From NCBI GenBank assembly GCA_030607655.1, contig JAUWJN010000075.1, positions 1 to 9,102 of the forward strand: DNA of 9,102 nucleotides, given 5' to 3'. The position numbers and the translations under genes are program-made. Shown here one piece after another: positions 1-6,790 of this stretch; within the stretch, counting starts at the first letter, position 1, and the number at the start of each line of letters is the position of its first letter. A model generated the notes under the pieces. That model was not told the DNA's origin. It was given only the letters and a program-made list of their open reading frames with translations, and ran no database searches. The stretch comes from a bacterium (GTDB lineage: Bacteria; Armatimonadota; Zipacnadia; Zipacnadales; Zipacnadaceae).

Positions 1-2
1 AG

Positions 3-1415
3 GGGCACCTACAGTATTTAGCGCGGTGGTGGCGGGAGCGTTATGAGGCCCTACGGGAGACGTTTTGCAGCCGCTATGACCGCGACATCCTGGCGCAATA
101 CCGGCAAATGCAGGAGGCCGGCCACATTGAGGTAATGACCTCAGCAGCTACTCACGGGTATTTGCCGCTGCTGCACGAGGATGCAAGTATCAGGACACAG
201 ATATTGCAGGCGGTGCAGACGTATCAGAAGTATTTTGGACGCTGGCCGCGAGCCTTCTGGCTGCCGGAAGGTGCCTACCGGCCGCGGTGTCAGTGGGCTC
301 CGCCACCCGAGGTTGCGGGGACTAAACAGCCCTATCCACGCCGGGGAATAGAAGAATTTCTGAGTGAAAATGGTATTGACTACTTCACAGTTGACACCCA
401 CATGCTGGGCGGCGGTAGCCCGGAGCCGGTGGATAGCGACTGGGAGCATACTCTGGGTAAGTTGTGGGGCCGGATTCGCAAAGCCCGCCAACCACAGCCC
501 TATGGGGGAGAAAAGTCGCCGTATCTGCCCTATTTTGTGGGCCACTATTATGAAGACCACCCGCCCGTGTCAGTGTTGGTGCGGGATCCTCAAACCGGCT
601 TGAAGGTCTGGAGCGCTGAGCACGGCTATCCGGGCAATTTCAACTATCTGGAGTTTCACAAAAAGCACATTCCTGGCGACCTGCGCTACTGGCGAATTAC
701 CGATGCCCGCAATGACCTGGCCAGCAAGCAACCATATCAGCCGGATTGGGCGGACAGCCAGGTTCGCAAGGACGCAGGCAATTTGCTGTGGACGGTCAAA
801 GAGACTCTGCGCCCCCAGCCGCGCCCGGACGGGCGGTTGCCAGTGCTGTGTGCGCCGTTTGACGCCGAACTATTCGGTCACTGGTGGTTTGAAGGGCCCC
901 GCTTCCTGGTTCATGCGCTGCGCTGGATGCACCAGGACCCCGAGATTGAGGTGCTGACAGGGAGCGAGTATCTGGCGCGGTACTCAGCGCAAACCGCTAT
1001 CACCCTCCCGGAGGGCTCCTGGGGAGCTGGCGGGGGGCACTGGGTCTGGCTCAATGAGGACACCAACTGGACCTGGCAGCGAATCTACGACGCTGAGTTA
1101 GACCTGCGAGCTCTGCTTCAAGACCACGGCACTGGCCATGACCAGACGATGCGCAAGTTTATCCAACAGGCAATGCGGGAATTATTACTATTACAGGCTT
1201 CTGATTGGCAGTTTCTGATCACGACCTGGTCAGCACGCGACTATGCGGCAGCCCGTATCCAATCACACCATACTGACTTCAAGAGAGTGGTTGAGCTAGC
1301 TCACAAATACGCCCGGGGCGAACAGATTAGCGACGAGGACTGGGCCTATTTTGGCGAGCTGTGCCAGCGAGATAATATTTTTGCGGACATACAGCCCGAG
1401 TGGTATAATGTCTAG
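3..1415 (+). CDS. GH57-family 1,4-alpha-glucan branching enzyme, 5'-truncated
   Basis: The reading frame is open from the left edge (first residues GHLQYLARWWRERYEAL) and ends at TAG 1413-1415, giving about 470 residues. The family is usually about 520-560 residues, so the N-terminal strand with its HxHxP-type motif is probably outside the window. The first ATG seen (108) is internal to a conserved helix and is not the real start. Landmarks: ATHGYLPLL (substrate-pocket loop), WLPEGAY with Glu at 267-269 at the position of the family nucleophile, and FDAELFGHWWFEG with Asp at 861-863 at the position of the acid/base. SWGAGGGHWVWLN and the C-terminal helical block WSARDYAAARIQSHHTDF are typical of the GH57/DUF1957 branching-enzyme subgroup (established for TK1436-like enzymes). 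These enzymes make alpha-1,6 branches in cytoplasmic glycogen. The residue after the nucleophile is Gly, where I recall Cys or Met in relatives. A GH57 amylase is the alternative, but the C-terminal block favours a branching enzyme. No terminator follows it. Confidence 0.9.
   Translation, partial: GHLQYLARWWRERYEALRETFCSRYDRDILAQYRQMQEAGHIEVMTSAATHGYLPLLHEDASIRTQILQAVQTYQKYFGRWPRAFWLPEGAYRPRCQWAPPPEVAGTKQPYPRRGIEEFLSENGIDYFTVDTHMLGGGSPEPVDSDWEHTLGKLWGRIRKARQPQPYGGEKSPYLPYFVGHYYEDHPPVSVLVRDPQTGLKVWSAEHGYPGNFNYLEFHKKHIPGDLRYWRITDARNDLASKQPYQPDWADSQVRKDAGNLLWTVKETLRPQPRPDGRLPVLCAPFDAELFGHWWFEGPRFLVHALRWMHQDPEIEVLTGSEYLARYSAQTAITLPEGSWGAGGGHWVWLNEDTNWTWQRIYDAELDLRALLQDHGTGHDQTMRKFIQQAMRELLLLQASDWQFLITTWSARDYAAARIQSHHTDFKRVVELAHKYARGEQISDEDWAYFGELCQRDNIFADIQPEWYNV
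1381..1409 (+). promoter_or_regulatory. sigma-70-type promoter candidate inside the 3' end of the branching enzyme gene
   Basis: A perfect TATAAT -10 box lies at 1404-1409 and is preceded by TGG, which gives the extended -10 form TGnTATAAT. Exactly 17 nt upstream is TTGCGG (1381-1386), matching three of the six bases of TTGACA. The predicted start is near 1416, just after the branching-enzyme stop, leaving an untranslated leader of about 143 nt before the prepilin gene at 1559. The hexamers overlap codons of the branching enzyme C-terminus, so some of the match could be coincidence, but the spacing and the extended -10 are both right. Confidence 0.55.
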
Positions 1416-1558
1416 TGCATTCAACAGCCCCCGCGCGCGGCGAGTATTGCTGGGTATTAGCGTTAAGTTTCGGGGAACTTTGCCTGGGAAACGGGCGTCT
1501 ATGAATTGGCGCAAGGTTAGCAGTATCGGGCTACGTGATATGAAGAAGGGGAAAACAG

Positions 1559-2146
1559 ATGGGCAGAGGATTTACGCTAATCGAGCTCTTGGTGGTTATT
1601 GCCATAATCTCTATCCTCGCCTCTATGCTTATGCCGGTCTTCTCCCGCGCCCGGGCCAAGGCTACGGCCACCGCTTGCTTATCCAACGTCAAGCAGATTG
1701 GCGCCGCCGCAATTATGTATGCTCAAGACTATGATGGATTTCTGCCCCTGCGCCCTGATTTGCCGGATAGAGACGCGTGGCATGAAACACTGCAGCCCTA
1801 TATCCGCAATTATCAGATAGTGGCCTGCCCGGATCAGCCCATGTACAGTCCCGGCTATGCGATGAACTTCTGGCTGGAGGGGATTGTCTCCTGGGCGGTA
1901 GACTATCCGGCTCAGGTGGTTATGTTTGGCGATGCTACTGTACCAGCGGCTTGGTACATGTACCCGGTTATAGAGGGCTTAGATGATCCTAACCCTGATG
2001 GTAACCCCGACACTTTTGGTTCAAATCCAGCCCCGCGCCACAACGAGGGCACCAACTTTGCCTTCGTGGATGGACATGCCAAGTGGCTGCGCCCCGACAG
2101 CCCCGCTATTGAGGACTTTCTCACTACCTGGGATCCCGGTAATTAG
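1559..2146 (+). CDS. Prepilin-type N-terminal cleavage/methylation protein with H-X9-DG motif
   Basis: 195 residues. It opens with MGRG|FTLIELLVVIAIISILASML, a class III (type IV pilin-like) leader: a very short basic leader, cleavage expected after Gly4, Phe5 to be N-methylated, Glu9 (fifth residue of the mature form) conserved, then a hydrophobic helix of about 20 residues. The following CLSNVKQIGAAAIMYAQDYDG is the usual post-helix region of the abundant short prepilins of Armatimonadota and Planctomycetota. His161 to Asp171-Gly172 forms the H-X9-DG motif (HNEGTNFAFVDG) of that family. The protein is expected in the inner membrane and then in a pseudopilus or on the surface, after processing by a prepilin peptidase not in this window. 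The start is fixed by an in-frame stop at 1541-1543 and a GAAGAAGGGG ribosome site about 7 nt upstream. It stands alone between a promoter candidate and a terminator, so it is probably monocistronic. Its cargo or role is unknown. Confidence 0.9.
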   Translation: MGRGFTLIELLVVIAIISILASMLMPVFSRARAKATATACLSNVKQIGAAAIMYAQDYDGFLPLRPDLPDRDAWHETLQPYIRNYQIVACPDQPMYSPGYAMNFWLEGIVSWAVDYPAQVVMFGDATVPAAWYMYPVIEGLDDPNPDGNPDTFGSNPAPRHNEGTNFAFVDGHAKWLRPDSPAIEDFLTTWDPGN

Positions 2147-2195
2147 CTCCCCATTTCTCTGTAATACGTCATGGCCAGCGAAATAAGGGCTACCG

Positions 2196-2227
2196 AATGC
2201 CGCTAGCAAGCGGCATTTGTTTTTTGT
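2196..2227 (+). terminator. Rho-independent terminator after the prepilin gene
   Basis: A perfect 9-bp stem, AATGCCGCT paired with AGCGGCATT (2196-2204 and 2209-2217), closes a 4-nt AGCA loop and runs directly into a T-rich tract (TTTGTTTTTTGT, 2216-2227). It lies 50 nt past the prepilin stop and separates that gene from the glycosidase operon. Confidence 0.9.
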
Positions 2228-2331
2228 GTCTGCCCCCAGCTACCGCAAGTGTATCAGGCAGTCAATGGGCAGGATAATCAATTGCACTAGCGAAACACAG
2301 GTAGTACCACTTCGCGAGAGGAGAATATCAA
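2228..2331 (+). promoter_or_regulatory. Presumed promoter/operator region of the glycosidase operon
   Basis: A strong terminator ends just upstream, so the operon at 2332 needs its own promoter in this 104-nt stretch. No clean sigma-70 site is visible. The best -10-like hexamer is GATAAT at 2273-2278, without a convincing -35. A second weak pair is TTGCAC at 2282-2287 with TACCAC 17 nt later. There is a dyad GCGAA (2290-2294) / TTCGC (2311-2315) enclosing a smaller one, GGTA-G-TACC (2300-2308), which could be a repressor site or a hairpin abutting the ribosome site GAGAGGAGA (2315-2323). The location is inferred from context; the individual boxes are weak. Confidence 0.35.
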
Positions 2332-5300
2332 ATGAGTTTAGATGGTCTGAAGAGAGAGTTTGATACCCCGGCTAATCGCTTTCGGTTCGCCCCGTTTTGG
2401 TTTCTCAATCACGAGCTTAGCGAGGGCGAGACCCGCTGGCAGGTACGGGAGATGAACGAGCATGGAGTGGGCGGATTCATATTGCACGCCCGCCACGGCC
2501 TGCTTACACCCTATTTATCCGAAGAGTGGATGGAGCAGATCGGTGTGGCGATTGACGAGGGCAAGAAGTTGGGGATGAAGGCCTACTTGTATGATGAGAA
2601 TAACTGGCCCAGCGGCCCGGCTGATGCGAAAGTCTTCGAAGGGCATCCGGAGTACCGAATGTCAAGTGTAATCATCAGCGATGAGTTCGATATCCAGCGG
2701 GGAAAAGTGAACCGCACATTACAGGTAGGCGATGAACTTATCGCGGTCATTGCGGTGCCCCTGGAACAGGGCAAGCCGGCGGGATTCCCGGAGAGTGCCC
2801 TGAACCTGGCAGATTTCATAGATGGGTGCGAGTTGCAATGGCGAGCGTCGCAGGATTATCGCATCTATGTGTTCTCACGGATGTGGCACGTCGGTACTTT
2901 CTTCGGATCCTATGTGGATGTGCTCAATCCCGACGCCATTGCCCGCTTCATCGAACTGACCCATACGAAGTATACAGAACGCTTTGCCGAGGAGTTTGGC
3001 GCTACTATAGATGGCATGTTCACCGATGAACACGCGATGAGGACATGGGGAGAAGAAAATGCTAGCTGGACGCCACGGCGGCCGGGGGAATTTGAGTGGC
3101 GAGCCGGCTATCCGCTGCAGCCCGTGCTACCGGCCCTGTTTCGCGATATGGGACCGCAACCAGCCAAGATCAGGTGTGACTACTGGGCCACCGTCACCGA
3201 CCTATTCGCTAACAACTACATGAAGCAAATTTATGACTACTGCGATTCAGTAGGGCTGAATTCAATTGGTCACCTGCTGGCTGAGGGGGAGCTAATGCAG
3301 GGGACTTGCTGCTACGGCGATTACTTCCAGGCCGCGCAGTATCTGCACTGGGGTGGGTGCGATTACTTATGCGAGGGCACTTGGCCCACTACGTTGCAGC
3401 CCTGGGATACGGATGCCTACCCAGCCAACAACCTCGCGGCCTGTAAATTTGCTTCCTCGGCGGCGCATCTGCTGGGCAAGCCGGTGGTGATGTGCGAAGC
3501 CTTCGGCCTGGCGTCCCAATGGGCGATTGACTTGCGCAACCTGAAGTGGATGTCTGACTTCGTTATTGCCCTCGGCGTCAATTTGTTAGAGCCGCATGCC
3601 TTTTATTATTCCATCCAGGGCTTCCGCAAATGGGAGTGTCCGCCAGGAGAATTCTACCAGTCGCCGTTCTGGTCGTATTATCGACTGCTATCTGATTATA
3701 CGGGTCGGCTATGCGGGCTATTCCGCAATGGGCAGCACTGTGCGGATGTCGCCTTCCTTTACCCCAACAAGTCAATGTGGGCGGAGATGGCCCCAGGCGG
3801 CAACGAGGTTACTACGCCCCTTGTGGATAGTTTCAATCAGCTTACCAAGGTATTGCTCAAGCTCAACTATGATTTTGATTTTGTCAGTGAAGAGATGCTC
3901 CAGGCGGCCGACTTCACCGATGGACAGATTGGGATCAAGCGCCTTGATGGTGAGATTGCCGAGCGCTTCAAGATACTAGTTATGCCGGCGGTCACCACTA
4001 TCAGTCGCAAGACAGCCGAGGCATTAGAACAATATGTGGCAGAGGGCGGCAGAATCATTGCGCTGGGTTCCTTGCCTACTAAGTCGGTTGAGTATGGCGA
4101 AGATGAGGCTATTGGTGACGCCTTCCGGGAAATGTTCGGGGAAGACTACAAGCGCAGCCTGAAGGTGACCAAGGCGCGACGCCCAGTCACATCTAAGAAA
4201 AACCTGAAGGGATGGACGGGCGGGCTGCTGGTGGGTTCGCCACCAGGTACGCCCGATGAGGCGATGCTGGCCCCGTTAGGAGAAGCTCTGAAGGCAGGTA
4301 TTGAGGCCGACGTAACCATTGTTGATACCGACGGTCAGCCGGTGCCTGACATCGTGCATCTTCACTATATCCGTAATGACGCCCACTTCTTGCTGCTGCA
4401 GAATACCAGCCGCGAGCAAACCCACCAGTGCACTGTGTCGGTGGGGTTCACCGGTGATGTGAGTTTCTGGGATGCTGAGAGTGGCGAAATCAAACCAGTT
4501 TATGTCGCTCATGGCAAGCCCGATGGTCTTAGTGTTCCGCTGAGCCTACCGCCAACGGTCAGTACGATTTTGTGTATCGAGCCTGATTTCCCCTGCCCCA
4601 GGACGCCGATCATTGACGCTGACTTGCCCCTAGTGGAGATCACTGACAAGGAAGCGGTGGGGTTGGTTAGTGAGCCCGGTCGCTACAGCGTGACCGTGGG
4701 CAGTCATAGTCAGCCGCGGGTAGTGTCTGCCCGTGTGCGAAGTTTGCCCAGCGTGATTGACCTGGATGACGTGTGGGAGTTTGAGACGCAGAAGCCTAAT
4801 GCCTTGCCCCTGGTGCGGTGGGATTACGAGATGGATAACTATGTGAGTGGGCGGGACAGCGCCACAGAGCGGCGCATCTACACGACCAGTTTCGAGGCTG
4901 AAATCATCCCTGCCGAGACCCGTCTGCTACGGGATGGACTGGCAGTGGAGAAGGTCTGGCAGCGCTCGGAGGTGATTGACTATAGAGTGTTGGTGAACGG
5001 CGAACAACTGACCGATCTAGCTCCGGGGCAGTATCTGGACCACTATATCTACGAGGCAAGCCTGGAGGGCATACTACGCAAAGGCCGCAATGAGGTGCAA
5101 ATTATCACTGCCGGACACCTGTATGAGCCTGGCGCCTTGCGCGATCCAGCTATTATCGTAGGTCGGTTCGCTGTCGCCGGTCAGCGCCGACCTAGATTGG
5201 TGGCTGAGCCGCAGGAGATTGGCTCTGGTGGCTGGGACAAGCAGGGCTATCGGTACTATTCAGGTATTGGTACATACCGCCAGCAGTTCCGGGTCAGTGC

Positions 5301-5577
5301 TGCGCAGAAGAATTGCAGATTGTATTTGCAGATGCAGCAGCCGGGTGATTTGGCCGAGGGGATAGTGAATGGCAAAAGCTGCGGGGCGCGAGCGTGGGAG
5401 CCATTTGAGTGGGATATTACCGCCGTGGTCAAATCGGGAAGCAACGACCTGGAGATTCGGGTAGCCAACTCGCTACAGAACCTACTGGTCCAGGAGCCCA
5501 AACCCTCCGGCCTGTTAGGCAAAGTGAGAATAGTACCCCATAAGACGGTGAGCTTTACGCTTAGGGCGCGCACCTGA
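2332..5577 (+). CDS. GH106-like glycoside hydrolase (alpha-L-rhamnosidase family), cytoplasmic
   Basis: 1081 residues. The N-terminus, PFWFLNHELSEGETRWQVREM (about 21-41) followed by GVGGFILHARHGLLTPYLSEEW and AYLYDENNWPSG (84-95), is the signature of the GH106 / Glyco_hydro_106 group, whose studied members remove alpha-L-rhamnose. Two plausible catalytic glutamates sit at barrel-strand ends: Glu233 in FTDEH and Glu389 in VVMCEAFG. I could not align them to a characterised enzyme. Residues about 546-585 (FKILVMPAVTTIS...EGGRIIALGSLP) resemble a glutamine-amidotransferase-like flavodoxin domain, as in several large barrel glycosidases. About 809-1081 looks like galactose-binding jelly-roll modules (VWEFE near 815; YYSGIGTYRQQF near 975; WEPFEWDIT; NDLEIRVANSL). 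No signal peptide or membrane segment is seen, so it should act on imported oligosaccharides. The start is supported by GAGAGGAGA 8 nt upstream. Many GH106-like proteins are uncharacterised, so rhamnose specificity is only a family expectation. Confidence 0.82.
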   Translation: MSLDGLKREFDTPANRFRFAPFWFLNHELSEGETRWQVREMNEHGVGGFILHARHGLLTPYLSEEWMEQIGVAIDEGKKLGMKAYLYDENNWPSGPADAKVFEGHPEYRMSSVIISDEFDIQRGKVNRTLQVGDELIAVIAVPLEQGKPAGFPESALNLADFIDGCELQWRASQDYRIYVFSRMWHVGTFFGSYVDVLNPDAIARFIELTHTKYTERFAEEFGATIDGMFTDEHAMRTWGEENASWTPRRPGEFEWRAGYPLQPVLPALFRDMGPQPAKIRCDYWATVTDLFANNYMKQIYDYCDSVGLNSIGHLLAEGELMQGTCCYGDYFQAAQYLHWGGCDYLCEGTWPTTLQPWDTDAYPANNLAACKFASSAAHLLGKPVVMCEAFGLASQWAIDLRNLKWMSDFVIALGVNLLEPHAFYYSIQGFRKWECPPGEFYQSPFWSYYRLLSDYTGRLCGLFRNGQHCADVAFLYPNKSMWAEMAPGGNEVTTPLVDSFNQLTKVLLKLNYDFDFVSEEMLQAADFTDGQIGIKRLDGEIAERFKILVMPAVTTISRKTAEALEQYVAEGGRIIALGSLPTKSVEYGEDEAIGDAFREMFGEDYKRSLKVTKARRPVTSKKNLKGWTGGLLVGSPPGTPDEAMLAPLGEALKAGIEADVTIVDTDGQPVPDIVHLHYIRNDAHFLLLQNTSREQTHQCTVSVGFTGDVSFWDAESGEIKPVYVAHGKPDGLSVPLSLPPTVSTILCIEPDFPCPRTPIIDADLPLVEITDKEAVGLVSEPGRYSVTVGSHSQPRVVSARVRSLPSVIDLDDVWEFETQKPNALPLVRWDYEMDNYVSGRDSATERRIYTTSFEAEIIPAETRLLRDGLAVEKVWQRSEVIDYRVLVNGEQLTDLAPGQYLDHYIYEASLEGILRKGRNEVQIITAGHLYEPGALRDPAIIVGRFAVAGQRRPRLVAEPQEIGSGGWDKQGYRYYSGIGTYRQQFRVSAAQKNCRLYLQMQQPGDLAEGIVNGKSCGARAWEPFEWDITAVVKSGSNDLEIRVANSLQNLLVQEPKPSGLLGKVRIVPHKTVSFTLRART

Positions 5578-5581
5578 AAAA

Positions 5582-6679
5582 ATGACTACCAGGGAAAGAA
5601 TATTAAGAACATTTCGCAGGCAAAAGGTGGATAAGATAGTCTGGCAGCCCCGGATCTATTACTGGTTTAATGGTAACGGACTGCCAGACCCCAGCCACGA
5701 AGGTATACCTGCGCAATATACGGACAAAAGCATGCTAGATGTATACGATTTGTTGAATGCCTCCCCCCGCTATCCTCAGGAGGTCCTGGGCATTCCGCTG
5801 TTTCACATAGTAGTTGATGATAAACACGTACAATCCAGTAGCCAGACTGAGTTAGAAGAGACGACATATATTCACGCAACGCCCAAGGGTACCTTAACCG
5901 AGACGAGCAGGAGTGGCTATCACACCGAGTATCCGGTAAAGACGCTGGATGACATACCGGTGATGGAATATATATTGGACCACAGCGAGTTTGTATTTGA
6001 TCGGGATAACTTTGAGCAGGCTAACAGGATGTTTGGCGATAGAGGTGTAGTCCAAACTTTTTATCCGCGGTCTCCTCTGCAGAGGCTGTTCATAAGTTAT
6101 ATGGGTTGGGAGAACACCATTTATTTACTGCACGACTCGCCCCAGGAGATAGAGCAGTTCTTGAAGGTGATTGAGGAGTGGGATGATAAGATGTACCAGG
6201 TGCTGCTGGATTCCCCTATTCAGATACTAAACTTCGGCGAGAATATTGACGCCCACATTGATGCCCCCCGACTTTTTGAGCAGTATCTTATGCCTTACTA
6301 CGACAAGCGCATAAAGCAAGTTCACCAGAAGGGGAAGTTTTGTCATATTCACATGGATGGCGCGCTGAAGCCGCTGCTGCCCTTCCTCAAGTATCTGGAC
6401 TTTGATGGCATTGAAGCGGCTACGCCATTGCCTCAGGGGGACGTGACCTTAGAGGAGCTAAAGGAAGCTATGGGGGAGAAGATTTTGTTGGATGGCATCC
6501 CGGCTATTATGTTCTTGGAGCAATATACTCTGGACGAGTTGGCCGAGCTTGCTATCAAAGTATTGGATATGTTCTCTCCTCATCTTATCTTAGGTGCTTC
6601 TGACGAAGTGCCGCCACCCGCCGATATCGAAAGAGTAAGGTTTGTCGCAGAGATTGTTGACAATTATCAACCCCAATAA
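5582..6679 (+). CDS. Uroporphyrinogen decarboxylase (URO-D) superfamily protein, not HemE
   Basis: 365 residues. The N-terminus MTTRERILRTFRRQKVDKIVWQPR and the overall pattern fit the URO-D fold (PF01208), which includes HemE and the corrinoid methyltransferases MtaA, MtbA and CmuA. The central metal-site region reads FCHIHMDGALKPLLPFL (Cys254, His255, His257, Asp259). The HxCG of the methyltransferases is therefore HMDG here, and the second Cys region reads LGASDEVPPP (Ser340, Asp341, Glu342), so both usual Cys zinc ligands are absent. GIEAATPLPQGDVTLEEL is typical of the uncharacterised subfamily often found in sugar-degradation loci. It starts 4 nt after the glycosidase stop with only A-rich sequence before it and no Shine-Dalgarno at normal spacing, so it is probably translated by coupling. 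It is more AT-rich in codon choice (many ATA, TTA, AGA/AGG) than the glycosidase. No corrinoid-protein gene is nearby. The substrate is unknown; heme synthesis is unlikely from context. Confidence 0.85.
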   Translation: MTTRERILRTFRRQKVDKIVWQPRIYYWFNGNGLPDPSHEGIPAQYTDKSMLDVYDLLNASPRYPQEVLGIPLFHIVVDDKHVQSSSQTELEETTYIHATPKGTLTETSRSGYHTEYPVKTLDDIPVMEYILDHSEFVFDRDNFEQANRMFGDRGVVQTFYPRSPLQRLFISYMGWENTIYLLHDSPQEIEQFLKVIEEWDDKMYQVLLDSPIQILNFGENIDAHIDAPRLFEQYLMPYYDKRIKQVHQKGKFCHIHMDGALKPLLPFLKYLDFDGIEAATPLPQGDVTLEELKEAMGEKILLDGIPAIMFLEQYTLDELAELAIKVLDMFSPHLILGASDEVPPPADIERVRFVAEIVDNYQPQ

Positions 6680-6681
6680 AT

Positions 6682-6736
6682 CAGGCATCACGGGTCGCTC
6701 AGTCGCGAAACTTGTATTCGACCCCAATGGTGCCTG
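6682..6736 (-). terminator. Long imperfect hairpin between convergent genes, possible terminator
   Basis: CAGGCATCA (6682-6690) pairs with TGGTGCCTG (6728-6736) with one G-U wobble. After a 1x3 internal loop, GGGTCG (6692-6697) pairs with CGACCC (6719-6724), leaving a 21-nt loop. Read on the minus strand, the hairpin is followed by ATTTATT (6681 down to 6675), a modest U-rich tail, 55 nt after the secretin stop. On the plus strand no T-run follows, so it is a poor intrinsic terminator for the URO-D gene. The large loop makes it atypical. Confidence 0.4.
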
Positions 6737-6790
6737 CTGACCAAAGCCCTACTTTGCCCCCCAAACGCTGACGACATACACCCGCTGCCT

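Noticed and set aside
1481..1558. Possible cyclic-di-GMP (GEMM-I) riboswitch upstream of the prepilin, suggested by GGGAAAC followed by GCGCAAGG and GGGCTA.
   Set aside because: There is no GAAA-capped hairpin between the two motifs, the key GGCAAAC and ACGCAAAGCC strings are not matched, and too few bases remain before the start codon for the second half of the aptamer.
1351..1734. 127-residue plus-strand frame spanning the branching enzyme end and the prepilin start, with an in-frame ATG at 1540.
   Set aside because: Its translation lacks any recognisable feature. The ribosome site at 1542-1551 serves the prepilin ATG at 1559, whose leader peptide is unmistakable.
5582..6679. Calling the URO-D-fold protein HemE (heme biosynthesis).
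   Set aside because: It is in an operon with a glycosidase, not with heme genes, and its HMDG / TPLPQGDVT motifs fit the uncharacterised subfamily and not true uroporphyrinogen decarboxylases.
6742..6756. Short hairpin CAAAG-loop-CTTTG in the convergent gap as a plus-strand terminator.
   Set aside because: It has only five pairs, mostly A-T, and is followed by C-rich sequence without a T-run.
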